NCBI RefSeq assembly: GCF_001636315.1
Contig: NZ_KV440949.1
Span: 4,668,084 to 4,732,083 of the forward strand
DNA length: 64,000 bases
Origin: Neobacillus mesonae
GTDB lineage: Bacteria; Bacillota; Bacilli; Bacillales; Cytobacillaceae
Direction of reading: 5' to 3'
The position numbers were made by a program, and so were the translations under genes. Shown one piece after another: positions 1 to 8,551 of this stretch (its first letter is position 1; each line of letters begins with the position of its first letter). The notes under the pieces were generated by a model, which did not search any database, was not told where the DNA came from, and saw only the letters and a program-made list of their open reading frames with translations.

Positions 1-500
1 TCACCACAGTTACATGGCAGCTTTCCGCTTATGATCTGATTTCTGTTGATCACGCCTTCTTTTAGAGTTAGCAGACTATTACAATGATGACATGTTAGCA
101 TGCCCAGCAGCGTAAGATCGATTCCCATTTTTGAAGAAGACTCCAATGTTTTGGCTGATAACTCATCTAATTTTAACTTTAGCTTTTTCTTTGCTTTCAT
201 TAAGTTATTAATTTCATGTTCCAGATTTTCATATTTATCTAAAAAAAGAGATTGATAGTACGTATCTTCTTCATAAGGGGTTAATTGGCCAAAGTTTTTA
301 TAATGGGAAATCGTTTTGATTTCGTTTAAACTAAAGCCCATTCCTTTCAGTTCCAAAATATGCTCCAAATCTTTTTGGCAGACCTCATCGAAGAAGTATT
401 GTCCACCCTTCTTTTCGGGAACAATCAATCCTAAATCCATATAGTGCCTAATGGTGTCTATTGTTAGCCCATTTACTTGACCAAATTTGCCGATTCTCAT
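1..500 (-). CDS. MerR-family regulator, C-terminus cut by window edge
   Basis: On the minus strand an open frame starts at ATG 500, behind a GGAGTGATAAG ribosome site, and runs off the window without a stop, so only the first 166 codons are present. Residues 1-70 form a MerR-type winged helix: MRIGKFGQVNGLTIDTIRHY is typical, followed by a wing ending in QYFFDE. A Lys-rich coiled coil follows at about residues 85-125. The last visible part has a CHHC pair and a later CNC, a possible zinc-ribbon segment. In several Bacillus proteins of this layout a methyltransferase domain follows, but that part lies outside the window, so the full architecture is inference. No target operon is visible. Confidence 0.85.
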   Translation of the reverse strand, partial: MRIGKFGQVNGLTIDTIRHYMDLGLIVPEKKGGQYFFDEVCQKDLEHILELKGMGFSLNEIKTISHYKNFGQLTPYEEDTYYQSLFLDKYENLEHEINNLMKAKKKLKLKLDELSAKTLESSSKMGIDLTLLGMLTCHHCNSLLTLKEGVINRNQIISGKLPCNCG

Positions 501-699
501 CTTATCACTCCAGAACAAAATTCATTCCCTCATTAACTTATTCTCTTAGAAAATCGAAATCCCTACAACATTCCTTAAATATTACATGGAAAAGGCAGAC
601 GGGACAATTATCCATTTTTTCTAATCTATTATATTAGCATTTCCCCTGTTGGAGGGAGGCGCATAAATATAAGTAAACAATTAAGGAGGTGCATTTGTT

Positions 700-828
700 A
701 TGTGCGGTTGGTGCGGATGCGGCGGTTATGGATACGGCGGAGGCTTTGGTTATGGCGGCTTTAGCCCGTTTGTTTTAATCGTTGTATTGTTTATCCTTTT
801 AATTATCGTTGGAGCTAGTTTCTACTAA
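700..828 (+). CDS. YjcZ-family tiny sporulation-type membrane protein
   Basis: A 42-codon gene behind an excellent AAGGAGGTG ribosome site nine bases upstream. The first 22 residues are Gly/Tyr/Cys-rich (repeated GYGGG units), followed by one hydrophobic helix (FVLIVVLFILLIIVGASF). This is the signature of the tiny transmembrane YjcZ family found in large numbers in Bacillus genomes and often sporulation-linked. Two further members lie at 60796-60912 and 60951-61088 on the other strand; the helix is nearly identical in all three. A rho-independent terminator follows directly, so it is monocistronic. The molecular role is not known; a spore coat or forespore membrane role is inference. Confidence 0.9.
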   Translation: MCGWCGCGGYGYGGGFGYGGFSPFVLIVVLFILLIIVGASFY

Positions 829-837
829 ATAAATCAA

Positions 838-876
838 AAAATGAGGCGATCTGAATAAGACCGCCTCATTTTTTAG
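838..876 (+). terminator. Rho-independent terminator
   Basis: ATGAGGCG-type stem pairing with CGCCTCAT around a short loop, followed by TTTTTT. It closes the tiny YjcZ-type gene. Confidence 0.9.
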
Positions 877-936
877 TGTTAGGAACCATTTGATAATTTG
901 AGGAATAAAAATGTAGGGATAAACTTATAAGGAGGG

Positions 937-1662
937 ATGAAGCTGACTTTAGATATATTTCTTGTTGTTTTACTCTCATCTCTTGCCTACATTCTTGGGG
1001 GCTTTATAGTTTTAATCCGAAAAAATTGGTCCGAAAAGACTTTATTGTCATTAGTTGCTCTTAGTGCGGGTTTATTGTTATCGATCGCTATTTTGGATTT
1101 AATTCCGGAAGTACAAGAGGTTTTTCATCATAGCAGTTTGTTCGTTTTAATAGGATTTATTATTATGTATATAATCTTCCTGCCAGCATTAAACGGTAAA
1201 AACGGACTAGATCACGTTGAGCATGCTGCTGGAACCGGACTAACAATCGGGATGCTGCTTCATAATTTATTCGAAGGCTTATCGATTGGCATCAGCTATT
1301 CTGCATCTTTTGAATTAGGTGTTTTTGTTTCCATCGCATTGATCATTCATAAAATACCGGAAGGGCTTTCTTATACGTCAGTAATGCTTGCTTTTCTAAA
1401 CGGCAGGAAAAAAACCACTATGTATCTAATCATTCAAGGGATTTTTACTTGGATCGGAGCAGGAATTGGGATTTTACTTGCGGGGCTTAAAGATTTTCAA
1501 GAGATAATTATCGCCGTTGGACTATCCGTAACAGCCGGGATTTTCTTATATCTTAGCGGAACATTATTACTGCCGATCATTAATCGAGGAACCTTTAAAA
1601 GTACACCGCTGTTCTTTATCGGCGGGATTTTACTTTATTTTATCTTACATGGTATTTCTTAG
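937..1662 (+). CDS. ZIP-family divalent metal transporter
   Basis: A polytopic membrane protein of 241 residues with about seven to eight hydrophobic helices. Two family motifs are present: HNLFEGLSIG in the fourth helix and HKIPEGLSY in the fifth, the paired His/Glu metal-binding helices of ZIP (ZupT/ZIP-like) transporters. A His/Asp-bearing loop (GLDHVEH) precedes them. It probably imports Zn, Mn or Fe; the substrate cannot be read from sequence. The start is uncertain: GGAGGG at 931-936 touches the ATG at 937, while a CTG at 943 would have normal spacing. No co-directional partner follows; the next gene is convergent. Confidence 0.9.
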   Translation: MKLTLDIFLVVLLSSLAYILGGFIVLIRKNWSEKTLLSLVALSAGLLLSIAILDLIPEVQEVFHHSSLFVLIGFIIMYIIFLPALNGKNGLDHVEHAAGTGLTIGMLLHNLFEGLSIGISYSASFELGVFVSIALIIHKIPEGLSYTSVMLAFLNGRKKTTMYLIIQGIFTWIGAGIGILLAGLKDFQEIIIAVGLSVTAGIFLYLSGTLLLPIINRGTFKSTPLFFIGGILLYFILHGIS

Positions 1663-1879
1663 CTAAGGCATGTTTTTATAATAGTATCGCCTTATAGTAT
1701 ATTAATTTAGGGAACTGCGAATACAACTATAAATGCCAAAAGTTTTTGTTAAAAACAAGGGTAGGATGGCATTAGAGCTCTCAAAAAAGGCATCATTTAT
1801 CCCTACAGGTATCTCCGCTTTTCAAACATGATTTCGGTCACTACTGTTGTATTTTTATCAACCATCTTATTTTTATCAC

Positions 1880-1920
1880 AAAAAGAAGACCCTATCATTC
1901 GGTGATTGAGTCTTCTTTTT
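1880..1920 (-). terminator. Bidirectional terminator between convergent genes
   Basis: AAAAAGAAGAC pairs with GTCTTCTTTTT across a loop that holds a small internal stem. It has T runs on both strands and can serve the ZIP gene and the convergent BenE-like gene. Confidence 0.85.
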
Positions 1921-1960
1921 CCAAGGGTTATTTAGAATCAATGAATCCAGCAAGATAAAG

Positions 1961-3199
1961 CTACGCTGTTTTTTTTGATTGTTTCTCTCCTTGTGCAGCC
2001 GTAATACCTTCTATGTATCTTGCGATGATTGTTCCAATAAGCAGCGACCAAACGGGAGCGCTTATACTTGCTACGGTAATATTGGATAGGGCAATAATAA
2101 AGGCGAATAAAGTGCTCATTTTCATATCTTGTCTTGAAAAAGCCTGATACAGGCTAGTTCCAAATACGCCGAGTAGGGAAAAGCCCACGATAACGGAAAT
2201 AAAATCTTTCGGCAACGCTTGAATCAGCGGTACGAGTTTCCACGAAAATAAACCAAAGACTAGCAGAAGAGTACCAGTTACGACAGCACCCATATATCTC
2301 TTTTCCTTTGGTCCGGCCGCATCATCTGAACAAATAACAGTCCCCATCCCGGCAATATTCGCGGATTGCCCTCCGAAAAAGTTGGTGATGATTGAAAATA
2401 AGCCGCTGAAGCAGATAATTTGTTTAATCGGAGTCCGATAATTGTTTTGTTCCAATGCACCAACTGCTACTGCGGCATCATTACTTAAAATAAGCAATGC
2501 TAGAGGGACTGATACAGAAAGGAAACTCAAAGGATTAAATTCAGGCAGCTGTATTGCAGGCATCATCATCGCATTAGTCCATTGAACGTTTTGTAAAGGG
2601 TGGAAAAGGATCAAGCCGAATACTCCAAATAATATGGCAGCAATGACAGGCGGGACTTTTAACTTCCATCTGCTAAAAATAAAAAAAGCGATTAATGGAA
2701 TGAACCCAACAATTAATAATTCATTGATGGAAACGATAAAATTCACCATATACTTTGTGATCATTCCTGCCAGCATGGCTGAAATGATTTCTTTAGGCAC
2801 CAGCTTCATTAACTTGGAGAAAAAACCTAAAGCGCCAATGAGCACCATCAATAGACCCGAAATCAGATAAGATCCAATTAATTCATGAAAGGTAAACTGC
2901 GATGTTACCGTTGCAAGAAAGGCAACACCGGTAAGCGTATGGCCGCCGACAATCGGTACGCGGCTGTATAGAGGGAGAAAGATTCCAAATAACCCTCCAA
3001 ATACATATACAGCAAATATCCAAAGAATGGTCTGGGACGGACTAAAGTTTCCATTTTTTGATGCTTCCAATATGAGAGCAGTAGGTCCTGTGATGATGAA
3101 AATCCCCGCCACCAGCCCTGCAGAAAAATTTTTATAATTTAAATCCTTGAAAAATAAACAATTCCCCCAAAAACTGTTTTCTTTCGGAATACTGCCCAT
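1961..3199 (-). CDS. BenE-like (benzoate/H+ symporter family) permease
   Basis: An integral membrane protein of 412 residues with about 11-12 hydrophobic segments and a short polar N-terminus. The pattern (PIVGGHTLTGVAFL in the first half, GGQSANIAGMGTVICSDDAA in the second, with a loop containing ALEQNNYRTPIKQI) resembles the BenE/YdcO family of putative benzoate:proton symporters, which share the inverted-repeat fold of SulP and uracil/xanthine permeases. No aromatic catabolism genes are nearby, so benzoate as substrate is only a family label. It is transcribed alone, convergent with the ZIP gene and divergent from the small membrane protein gene to its right. Length is normal for the family. 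Confidence 0.8.
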   Translation of the reverse strand: MGSIPKENSFWGNCLFFKDLNYKNFSAGLVAGIFIITGPTALILEASKNGNFSPSQTILWIFAVYVFGGLFGIFLPLYSRVPIVGGHTLTGVAFLATVTSQFTFHELIGSYLISGLLMVLIGALGFFSKLMKLVPKEIISAMLAGMITKYMVNFIVSINELLIVGFIPLIAFFIFSRWKLKVPPVIAAILFGVFGLILFHPLQNVQWTNAMMMPAIQLPEFNPLSFLSVSVPLALLILSNDAAVAVGALEQNNYRTPIKQIICFSGLFSIITNFFGGQSANIAGMGTVICSDDAAGPKEKRYMGAVVTGTLLLVFGLFSWKLVPLIQALPKDFISVIVGFSLLGVFGTSLYQAFSRQDMKMSTLFAFIIALSNITVASISAPVWSLLIGTIIARYIEGITAAQGEKQSKKTA

Positions 3200-3507
3200 G
3201 TTTGATACTCCTTAATTGAATTGTAATAATATCTAGGATTTTACCAGTTTGAATATATTGTAAGATTAACTTTTTGGAAAAGCTATCCTTTCATCATAAT
3301 AGAAATTACGTTTTTTTTAACCCCCAATTGAAAATTTTTTTACCCATCCATTTTGTAATTAGAGTTTGGAGATCAACTCTAGAAGTGAATTTTAAAAGTG
3401 GATGGTCTATTTTTATAAAAATTGGATGGTCATTAAGTGCATTTCCTATATTATAATTTTATTAAGTTAATAAAATTGGTACTTAATTAGGTTATAAGAG
3501 GTGTTCC
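3200..3507. other. Divergent AT-rich intergenic region
   Basis: About 300 bases between the BenE-like gene (minus) and the small membrane protein (plus). It is very AT-rich and must hold both promoters. A TATAAT-like hexamer near 3451 could serve the rightward gene, but no convincing -35 partner was found. No RNA element or coding potential was seen. Confidence 0.5.
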
Positions 3508-3702
3508 ATGGGAATTTTAACTACTTTGGTATTTGTAGTCATCATCATTGCCATTATTGCAACATTTTTAATTGCTGGAAAAAGCGACGAAAACTATAGA
3601 AGCTCCACGAAAAGAAACGCTAAAAATTTGACTTTAATTTATGCTGTTGTTATTCCGCTAAGTTTCATTGTTCTAGCGTTGTTTATCGTATTTTTTACCT
3701 AG
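3508..3702 (+). CDS. Small two-helix membrane protein
   Basis: A 64-residue product with an N-terminal hydrophobic helix (residues 3-24), a short basic/polar middle (SDENYRSSTKRNAK) and a second hydrophobic helix at the C-terminus. AGAGGTG lies before ATG 3508. Tiny proteins of this size and layout occur widely in Bacillaceae and some carry the database label BshB3 (possible bacillithiol contributor). I cannot confirm that assignment, and no enzyme motif is present. It is followed by its own terminator and then the MocR-type regulator gene, so a functional link to either neighbour is not indicated. Confidence 0.7.
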   Translation: MGILTTLVFVVIIIAIIATFLIAGKSDENYRSSTKRNAKNLTLIYAVVIPLSFIVLALFIVFFT

Positions 3703-3717
3703 CAGTCCCCTTAATAG

Positions 3718-3745
3718 CCTATTGTCGCAGGACGATAGGTTTTTA
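3718..3745 (+). terminator. Rho-independent terminator
   Basis: Nine-pair stem CCTATTGTC/GACGATAGG with a GCAG loop and a following T-rich tract. It separates the small membrane protein from the MocR-type gene. Confidence 0.85.
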
Positions 3746-3775
3746 TAATGAAAGATATAAAAAGGAATGTTGTTT

Positions 3776-5209
3776 ATGGATTGGAAACCAGATCGAAAAG
3801 TCAAAAAAGCTCTATATAAGCAGCTTGCGGAATATATTGAAAACGGTATTGCGGATGGAACTTTTCCGCCTGATAAACCATTACCATCAGAAAGAAAATT
3901 GGCGAAGGAATTTAATATAAACAGAAGTACAGTGGTGGCTGCCTATGACGAGCTGGAAGCAAACGGACTGATCCAAAGAAATAGGGGGAGCGGGACCACG
4001 ATCAGCAAGGATATTTGGGGAATCACTAAGAAGCGAATACCAAGCTGGAACAGGTATATCGAGGCAGGCTCGTTTTTACCTAATCAGCCTCTCATACAAA
4101 GAATACGTTATGAAACTGCTGGACATAAGCTGATCAATCTGGCCAGCGGGGAATTATCAGAAGACCTTTTTCCAAAGAAATTCTTACGAGCAATAACATC
4201 AACTAGATCGTTTGCCGGTAGTTTAGGGTACGACCATCCGCAGGGAAACAAGGAATTAAGAGAGACCATAACAAAGCATGTTAGGGAATATCGAAGGATT
4301 GAAACAAATCCTTCCTCCATCTTGATTACATCAGGGGCGCAGCAAGCACTGCACCTGGTTGTTCAATGCCTGTTAAAACCAGGGGATGCAGTGGCATTGG
4401 AAGATCCCTCATATAATTACAACCTTCCAATTTTTAAAACAGCGGGGATAAAACCATATTTTTTACCAGTGGATAAGGATGGTATTAATCCGGATGAGTT
4501 ACTGGCATTATATAAAAAGCACCGAATCAGAATGATATTTTTAAATTCGGCTTTTCAAAATCCAACCGGGTCGACCCTTAATGAAACAAGAAGAAAATCT
4601 ATTTTAGAAATCTCCTCAGAGTATGGGATTCCGATCGTCGAGGATGACCCATATAGTTTGACTTCTTTTACTGGGGAAGGAATCCCAACTTTAAAATCGA
4701 TGGATGTTCATGGAAATGTTTTATATATTAGTTCGTTATCAAAGATCGTTGCGTCCGGGTTAAGGATTGGCTGGATTATTGGACCGGTTCCGGTTATTGA
4801 AAGGTTATCCGATGCGAAACAACAAATTGATTTTGGACATGCTAGTTTCAATCAGTGGATTGCCAATGATTTTCTAGAGTCGGAAAGTTTTCACACTCAT
4901 TTTAAAAATTTGGTAAAGGAATTAGAGAAAAGAAGGAATCAAATCGTTACCAGCCTTAATCATTTTTTAGGAGACCAAGTGGAGTTTTCTGTTCCTCAAG
5001 GTGGAATTCATTTATGGTGCAGGGTGAAAAAAGATTATAATGAGATGCAATTGCTCGAGGAATCCATCAAGAGAGGAGTCATTTTTGTCCCGGGTTCCAC
5101 GATGGGATCCGGAAAGGGATTTGTCCGCTTTACTTTTGCTAGGGAGGATGAAGATTCGATACATGAAGGAATTAAGAGATTTGCAGATGCGCTAAATTAC
5201 CTTTCTTAA
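3776..5209 (+). CDS. MocR-type GntR/aminotransferase-fold regulator
   Basis: About 477 residues. Residues 1-75 are a GntR winged helix (PLPSERKLAKEFNINRSTVVAAYDEL). The remainder is a fold-type I PLP aminotransferase domain with the usual landmarks: TSGAQQALHL, NPTGSTLN, EDDPY and the PLP-lysine motif SSLSKIVASGLRIGWI. This combination defines the MocR subfamily, which includes PdxR (vitamin B6), GabR (GABA) and others. Effector and target cannot be told here, since no aminotransferase, transporter or pdx gene is adjacent. I prefer ATG 3776 over ATG 3767 because AAAGGA at 3761-3766 is then well spaced. The gene is monocistronic, with terminators on both sides. Confidence 0.9.
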   Translation: MDWKPDRKVKKALYKQLAEYIENGIADGTFPPDKPLPSERKLAKEFNINRSTVVAAYDELEANGLIQRNRGSGTTISKDIWGITKKRIPSWNRYIEAGSFLPNQPLIQRIRYETAGHKLINLASGELSEDLFPKKFLRAITSTRSFAGSLGYDHPQGNKELRETITKHVREYRRIETNPSSILITSGAQQALHLVVQCLLKPGDAVALEDPSYNYNLPIFKTAGIKPYFLPVDKDGINPDELLALYKKHRIRMIFLNSAFQNPTGSTLNETRRKSILEISSEYGIPIVEDDPYSLTSFTGEGIPTLKSMDVHGNVLYISSLSKIVASGLRIGWIIGPVPVIERLSDAKQQIDFGHASFNQWIANDFLESESFHTHFKNLVKELEKRRNQIVTSLNHFLGDQVEFSVPQGGIHLWCRVKKDYNEMQLLEESIKRGVIFVPGSTMGSGKGFVRFTFAREDEDSIHEGIKRFADALNYLS

Positions 5210-5227
5210 CAGATAATAAAAGAAAAG

Positions 5228-5272
5228 GGGCTGTCCAAAAAGTTCGTAACAGACTTTTTGGGCAGCCTTATT
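5228..5272 (+). terminator. Strong rho-independent terminator
   Basis: GGCTGTCCAAAAAGT pairs almost perfectly with ACTTTTTGGGCAGCC, followed by a T-rich tract. It ends the MocR-type gene. Confidence 0.9.
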
Positions 5273-5474
5273 TTTATTTTTAAATTTTCCCAGCCCTGTC
5301 CTTTTTCCACATTTTCTTTTTATAAAGGATAAAAAGATGGTGAGGAAATTTTTACTGTGATTGCAATCCTAAGAATATTCATTTCCCAATTCAATTGTTT
5401 ATGCATAAAAAAGGGAGAAACAATGAATAATGGGAATGATTTTCCATTTATTTCAAGGATTAGGGGATATAGTA

Positions 5475-6005
5475 ATGATCAATGCAATTTACGCTGCCAT
5501 ATGGCTCGGAGCGTTGTGGATATGGGGGGATTGGAGGAATTGGAGAACGTATTATCCAACCATTCTTTTTTTTATTCTCGGAGATTTCCTTTATTTACTA
5601 TTGTTATCGGATTCTTATCCGATGTGGAGATACGTCCCGCCAGATGTGGATCAGAAAATGGGGGTGACTAATAAAATTGTTTCCTTATCAATTATAGCGA
5701 TTAAGTATCCATCAACTGCCATTATTTATTTGTCTAGATTTCCGGAAAACAATAAACTTAAAGGATTCTTATATACCCTTTGTTGGGTATTAATATATTT
5801 GATGAATGAGTTTATTGATGTAAAATTTAATTTAATCAAATACTATAATGGGTGGAACTTATGGTGGTCAGCTTTGTTTAGTGCCGCAATATTCGTATTG
5901 CTACGAATACATTTCAAAACTCCAATATTTGCTTGGGTGTTATCTGCCATGGTTATAGTTGTTTTATGGAATATTTTTGATGTTCCTTTTTCAGTATTTA
6001 AATAA
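5475..6005 (+). CDS. CBO0543-type polytopic membrane protein
   Basis: A 176-residue hydrophobic protein with five to six membrane segments and the pattern WRNWRTYYPTILFFILGD near the N-terminus and FIDVKF later. This matches the uncharacterised CBO0543 family common in sporeformers. The frame is open from an in-frame ATG at 5430, but AGGGGA at 5462-5467 is ideally spaced for ATG 5475, so I use that. A better-looking ribosome site (GGGAG at 5413) points at ATG 5423 in a different frame, which hints at a lost or shifted N-terminus. The gene has its own terminator. Function unknown. Confidence 0.75.
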   Translation: MINAIYAAIWLGALWIWGDWRNWRTYYPTILFFILGDFLYLLLLSDSYPMWRYVPPDVDQKMGVTNKIVSLSIIAIKYPSTAIIYLSRFPENNKLKGFLYTLCWVLIYLMNEFIDVKFNLIKYYNGWNLWWSALFSAAIFVLLRIHFKTPIFAWVLSAMVIVVLWNIFDVPFSVFK

Positions 6006-6007
6006 AT

Positions 6008-6036
6008 AAAAAAGCTTGGATTCCAAGCTTTTTTAT
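6008..6036 (+). terminator. Rho-independent terminator
   Basis: AAAAAAGCTTGG pairs with CCAAGCTTTTTT around a three-base loop. It closes the CBO0543-type gene. Confidence 0.85.
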
Positions 6037-6142
6037 TTCGCTTAAACAAGATTTTGCTGATAAAAATAAAAAAGAAAAATAATAAGACCGTCACCTCATT
6101 AATTTAAATGTGAATAATCTGTGAAATTAAATGTGAAGAAAA

Positions 6143-6177
6143 TGTGAAGATCATAAAAAAGGACTTCGCATTTTTTT
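6143..6177 (+). terminator. Probable terminator upstream of the sulfur island
   Basis: TGTGAAG pairs with CTTCGCA (one G-T pair) and is followed by TTTTTTT. It lies just before the promoter of the CoA-disulfide reductase gene and would insulate it. Confidence 0.55.
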
Positions 6178-6186
6178 ATTACACTC

Positions 6187-6223
6187 TATAATACCCATAT
6201 AGGTATTAAACCCATTGGGGTAT
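6187..6223 (+). promoter_or_regulatory. CstR-type double operator over the -10 region
   Basis: TATAAT at 6187-6192 overlaps the palindrome ATACCCATATAGGTAT at 6191-6206, and a second related site (ACCCATTGGGGTAT) lies at 6210-6223. The same sequence family recurs before other genes of the island, and the 16-base site at 6191 is repeated exactly at 11072. These fit the G/C-tract operators of CsoR-family repressors such as CstR. Binding is inference. Confidence 0.75.
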
Positions 6224-6284
6224 ATCTGGTAATCAATATTTTTCTTAATTGATAAGATTTACAAAATTGCTTGGAGGGAAAAAC

Positions 6285-8228
6285 ATGAGACAGAAAGTAA
6301 TCATTGTAGGCGGAGTTGCTGGTGGAGCTACAGCAGCTGCCAGATTAAGAAGATTAAGTGAAGAGGTGGAAATAATTCTTGTAGAACGCGGGGAGCATAT
6401 TTCATTTGCAAATTGCGGACTGCCTTACTATATTGGTGAAATCATCAAGGATCGCAGTAAATTACTAGTTCAAACCGTAAAAGGAATGTCAGAACGTTTC
6501 AATCTCGACATCCGCAATTCAAGTGAAGTATTGAGCATCTCTCCTGAAAATAAAAGTGTGACCATCAAGAATTTAGGAACTGGGGAAGTGTACGAAGAAA
6601 CATATGAAAAATTATTATTATCTCCAGGGGCTAGACCGATTGTTCCACCAATTCCAGGACTAAAAGAAAATCAGTTACTATTTACTTTAAGAAATATTCC
6701 GGATATGGATAAAATCAAAAACTATGTTGAATCCAAACATCCTAAAAAAGCCGTTGTGATTGGCGGAGGATTTATTGGGATTGAAATGGCGGAAAATTTG
6801 GCAGATAGAGGAATAGAAGTGACCTTTATTGAAATGGCCAACCAAATTATGGCGCCAATTGACTTTGAAATGGCTAGTATTTTACATTCTCATTTAAAAG
6901 AAAAAGGCGTAAAGTTAATCTTGGAAAACGGTGTGAAATCATTTGCTGACCAAGGAAAGAAGGTTATCCTTTCTGATGGAACAGAAATCGAAACGGATAT
7001 GACTATTTTATCCATCGGAGTCAGGCCGGAAAATGGATTAGCGAAGGCAGCAGGATTGGAACTGGGAGAGCGCGGAGGTATCATTGTTAACGAATACCTG
7101 CAGACCTCAAATAAAGATATTTATGCCGTTGGCGATGCGGTCGAGGTTGTTGATTATATTAGCGGAACGAAGACGATGATCCCGCTGGCAGGACCAGCAA
7201 ACCGTCAAGGTCGGATTGCAGCAAATAATATGTTGGGTAAAAAAGAGAAGTATCAAGGAACAATAGGGACGTCGATTGCCAAGGTGTTTGATCTAACGGT
7301 TGCAGCTACAGGAAATAATGAAAAAACATTAAAACGTTTAGGGGTAACATATGAAGTGGTTCATATTCACCCAAGTTCACACGCAGGATACTATCCTGGA
7401 GCATCTCCAATTGCCTTGAAATTAATCTTTGATAAAGAAACTGGAAAAATATTCGGCGCCCAAGCAGTTGGAGCAGACGGCGTGGATAAGCGCATCGACG
7501 TGATCGCAACTGCCATTAAAGGTGGATTGACAGTAGAAGATCTGACCAACCTGGAATTATCGTATGCCCCGCCATATTCATCCGCTAAAGATCCAGTTAA
7601 TATGGCTGGTTATGTGGCTTCCAACATCATGGAGGGCGAATTGGAAATAGTTCAGTGGCATGAAGTTGACAAAATCGTTGCAGGCGGAGGGCTATTAATC
7701 GACGTTCGTGAGCCAATGGAGCGTGAATTAGGTTTTATTGAAGGGTCCACCAATATTCCTTTAAATGATCTAAGAAAGCGATTAGAAGAGCTTCCGAAGG
7801 ATCAGACCATTTATGTAAGCTGTCAGGTTGGTCTAAGAGGATATTTGGCAAGTAGAATTTTAAAAAACAACGGCTATCATGTTAAAAATGTGGATGGCGG
7901 CTGGAAAACATATTCCTCCGTGTTCGGAAGCAATGTAAACAAAAATGTTGAAACCTCAACTAACGACCTTGGGGAAACAACTGTAAACGATGTCAAGAAA
8001 ATAAAAGTCGATTCGGTTATAGATGTAAGTGGTCTAACCTGTCCAATACCAATCATCAAATTAAAAAAAGGTCTTGAAGCATTGAAAAGTGGACAGGTTT
8101 TAGAGCTGCTTGTTACAGATAAGGGAGCCCTAAACGATCTTCCGGCTTGGTCAAAAAATGCAGGTCATACCATTCTAAAAACTGAAATGGAAAAAGGCTT
8201 GATCAAATTTTGGATAATAAAAAATTAA
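6285..8228 (+). CDS. CoA-disulfide reductase-rhodanese-TusA fusion
   Basis: A cytoplasmic flavoenzyme of 647 residues with three modules. Residues 1-440 are a class III pyridine nucleotide-disulfide oxidoreductase: FAD site VGGVAGGATAAARLRR, single redox Cys44 in FANCGLPYYIG, and NAD(P)H site VIGGGFIGIEMAENL. Residues 455-545 are a rhodanese with Cys513 in YVSCQVGLRG. Residues 572-647 are TusA-like with Cys586 in GLTCPIP. CoADR-rhodanese fusions reduce CoA or small-thiol persulfides and polysulfides; the added TusA domain could accept the sulfur. ATG 6285 follows GGAGGGA and is preferred over the upstream in-frame ATG 6249. The operator at 6187-6223 suggests induction by persulfide through the CstR-like repressor. 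Confidence 0.93.
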   Translation: MRQKVIIVGGVAGGATAAARLRRLSEEVEIILVERGEHISFANCGLPYYIGEIIKDRSKLLVQTVKGMSERFNLDIRNSSEVLSISPENKSVTIKNLGTGEVYEETYEKLLLSPGARPIVPPIPGLKENQLLFTLRNIPDMDKIKNYVESKHPKKAVVIGGGFIGIEMAENLADRGIEVTFIEMANQIMAPIDFEMASILHSHLKEKGVKLILENGVKSFADQGKKVILSDGTEIETDMTILSIGVRPENGLAKAAGLELGERGGIIVNEYLQTSNKDIYAVGDAVEVVDYISGTKTMIPLAGPANRQGRIAANNMLGKKEKYQGTIGTSIAKVFDLTVAATGNNEKTLKRLGVTYEVVHIHPSSHAGYYPGASPIALKLIFDKETGKIFGAQAVGADGVDKRIDVIATAIKGGLTVEDLTNLELSYAPPYSSAKDPVNMAGYVASNIMEGELEIVQWHEVDKIVAGGGLLIDVREPMERELGFIEGSTNIPLNDLRKRLEELPKDQTIYVSCQVGLRGYLASRILKNNGYHVKNVDGGWKTYSSVFGSNVNKNVETSTNDLGETTVNDVKKIKVDSVIDVSGLTCPIPIIKLKKGLEALKSGQVLELLVTDKGALNDLPAWSKNAGHTILKTEMEKGLIKFWIIKN

Positions 8229-8296
8229 AAAGTAAGTTCAACTCTAATACTATAATTAGAAGATTACATTTGAGAATAAATCATTTTGTGAGTAAA

Positions 8297-8329
8297 GCAT
8301 GACCTGATTTTTGAGGCCATGCTTTTTTC
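8297..8329 (+). terminator. Rho-independent terminator
   Basis: AGCATG-CC pairs with GG-CATGCT around an AT-rich loop and is followed by TTTTTT. It closes the CoA-disulfide reductase fusion. Confidence 0.8.
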
Positions 8330-8351
8330 ATAAACGTTTAAAATAATAATA

Positions 8352-8405
8352 TGGGTAAATATGGAAGGTGGAGTATTGGAATGGAATGATTACGTAGAAA
8401 GATAA
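8352..8405 (+). pseudogene. Rhodanese C-terminal remnant
   Basis: The frame reads VNMEGGVLEWNDYVER and then stops. This is the characteristic last helix of a rhodanese domain (GG...W). There is no start, no catalytic loop and nothing rhodanese-like upstream, so it is read as the tail of a deleted gene. Confidence 0.6.
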
Positions 8406-8449
8406 TAAATCTGAAAGGAAGGAAAAAGGTAATAGAGGTTATAGTAAAT

Positions 8450-8524
8450 ATGGTGTTAAACGCTAAAGGCTTGGCTTGTCCCATGCGTGTAAGGGAAAAA
8501 AGAAGTGATGTATGTAATTTATAA
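8450..8524 (+). pseudogene. TusA N-terminal remnant
   Basis: A 24-codon frame starting MVLNAKGLACPMRV. It matches the first 13 residues of the intact TusA at 12844 (VLDAKGLACPMPI) and then diverges and stops. The catalytic Cys-Pro motif remains, but the rest of the fold is missing. A matching TusA tail with no head lies at 10012-10074. Confidence 0.75.
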
Positions 8525-8551
8525 TGATATATAATTTTGGAGGAAGAAATT

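Noticed and set aside
5228..5272. Insertion-sequence terminal inverted repeat
   Set aside because: The GGCTGTCC...GGGCAGCC pairing is a compact hairpin with a T-rich tail directly after a gene; no transposase or second end is present.
5357..5671. 104-codon ORF overlapping the CBO0543-type gene
   Set aside because: It shows no family features, overlaps a clearly conserved membrane protein in another frame, and its upstream part has no ribosome site.
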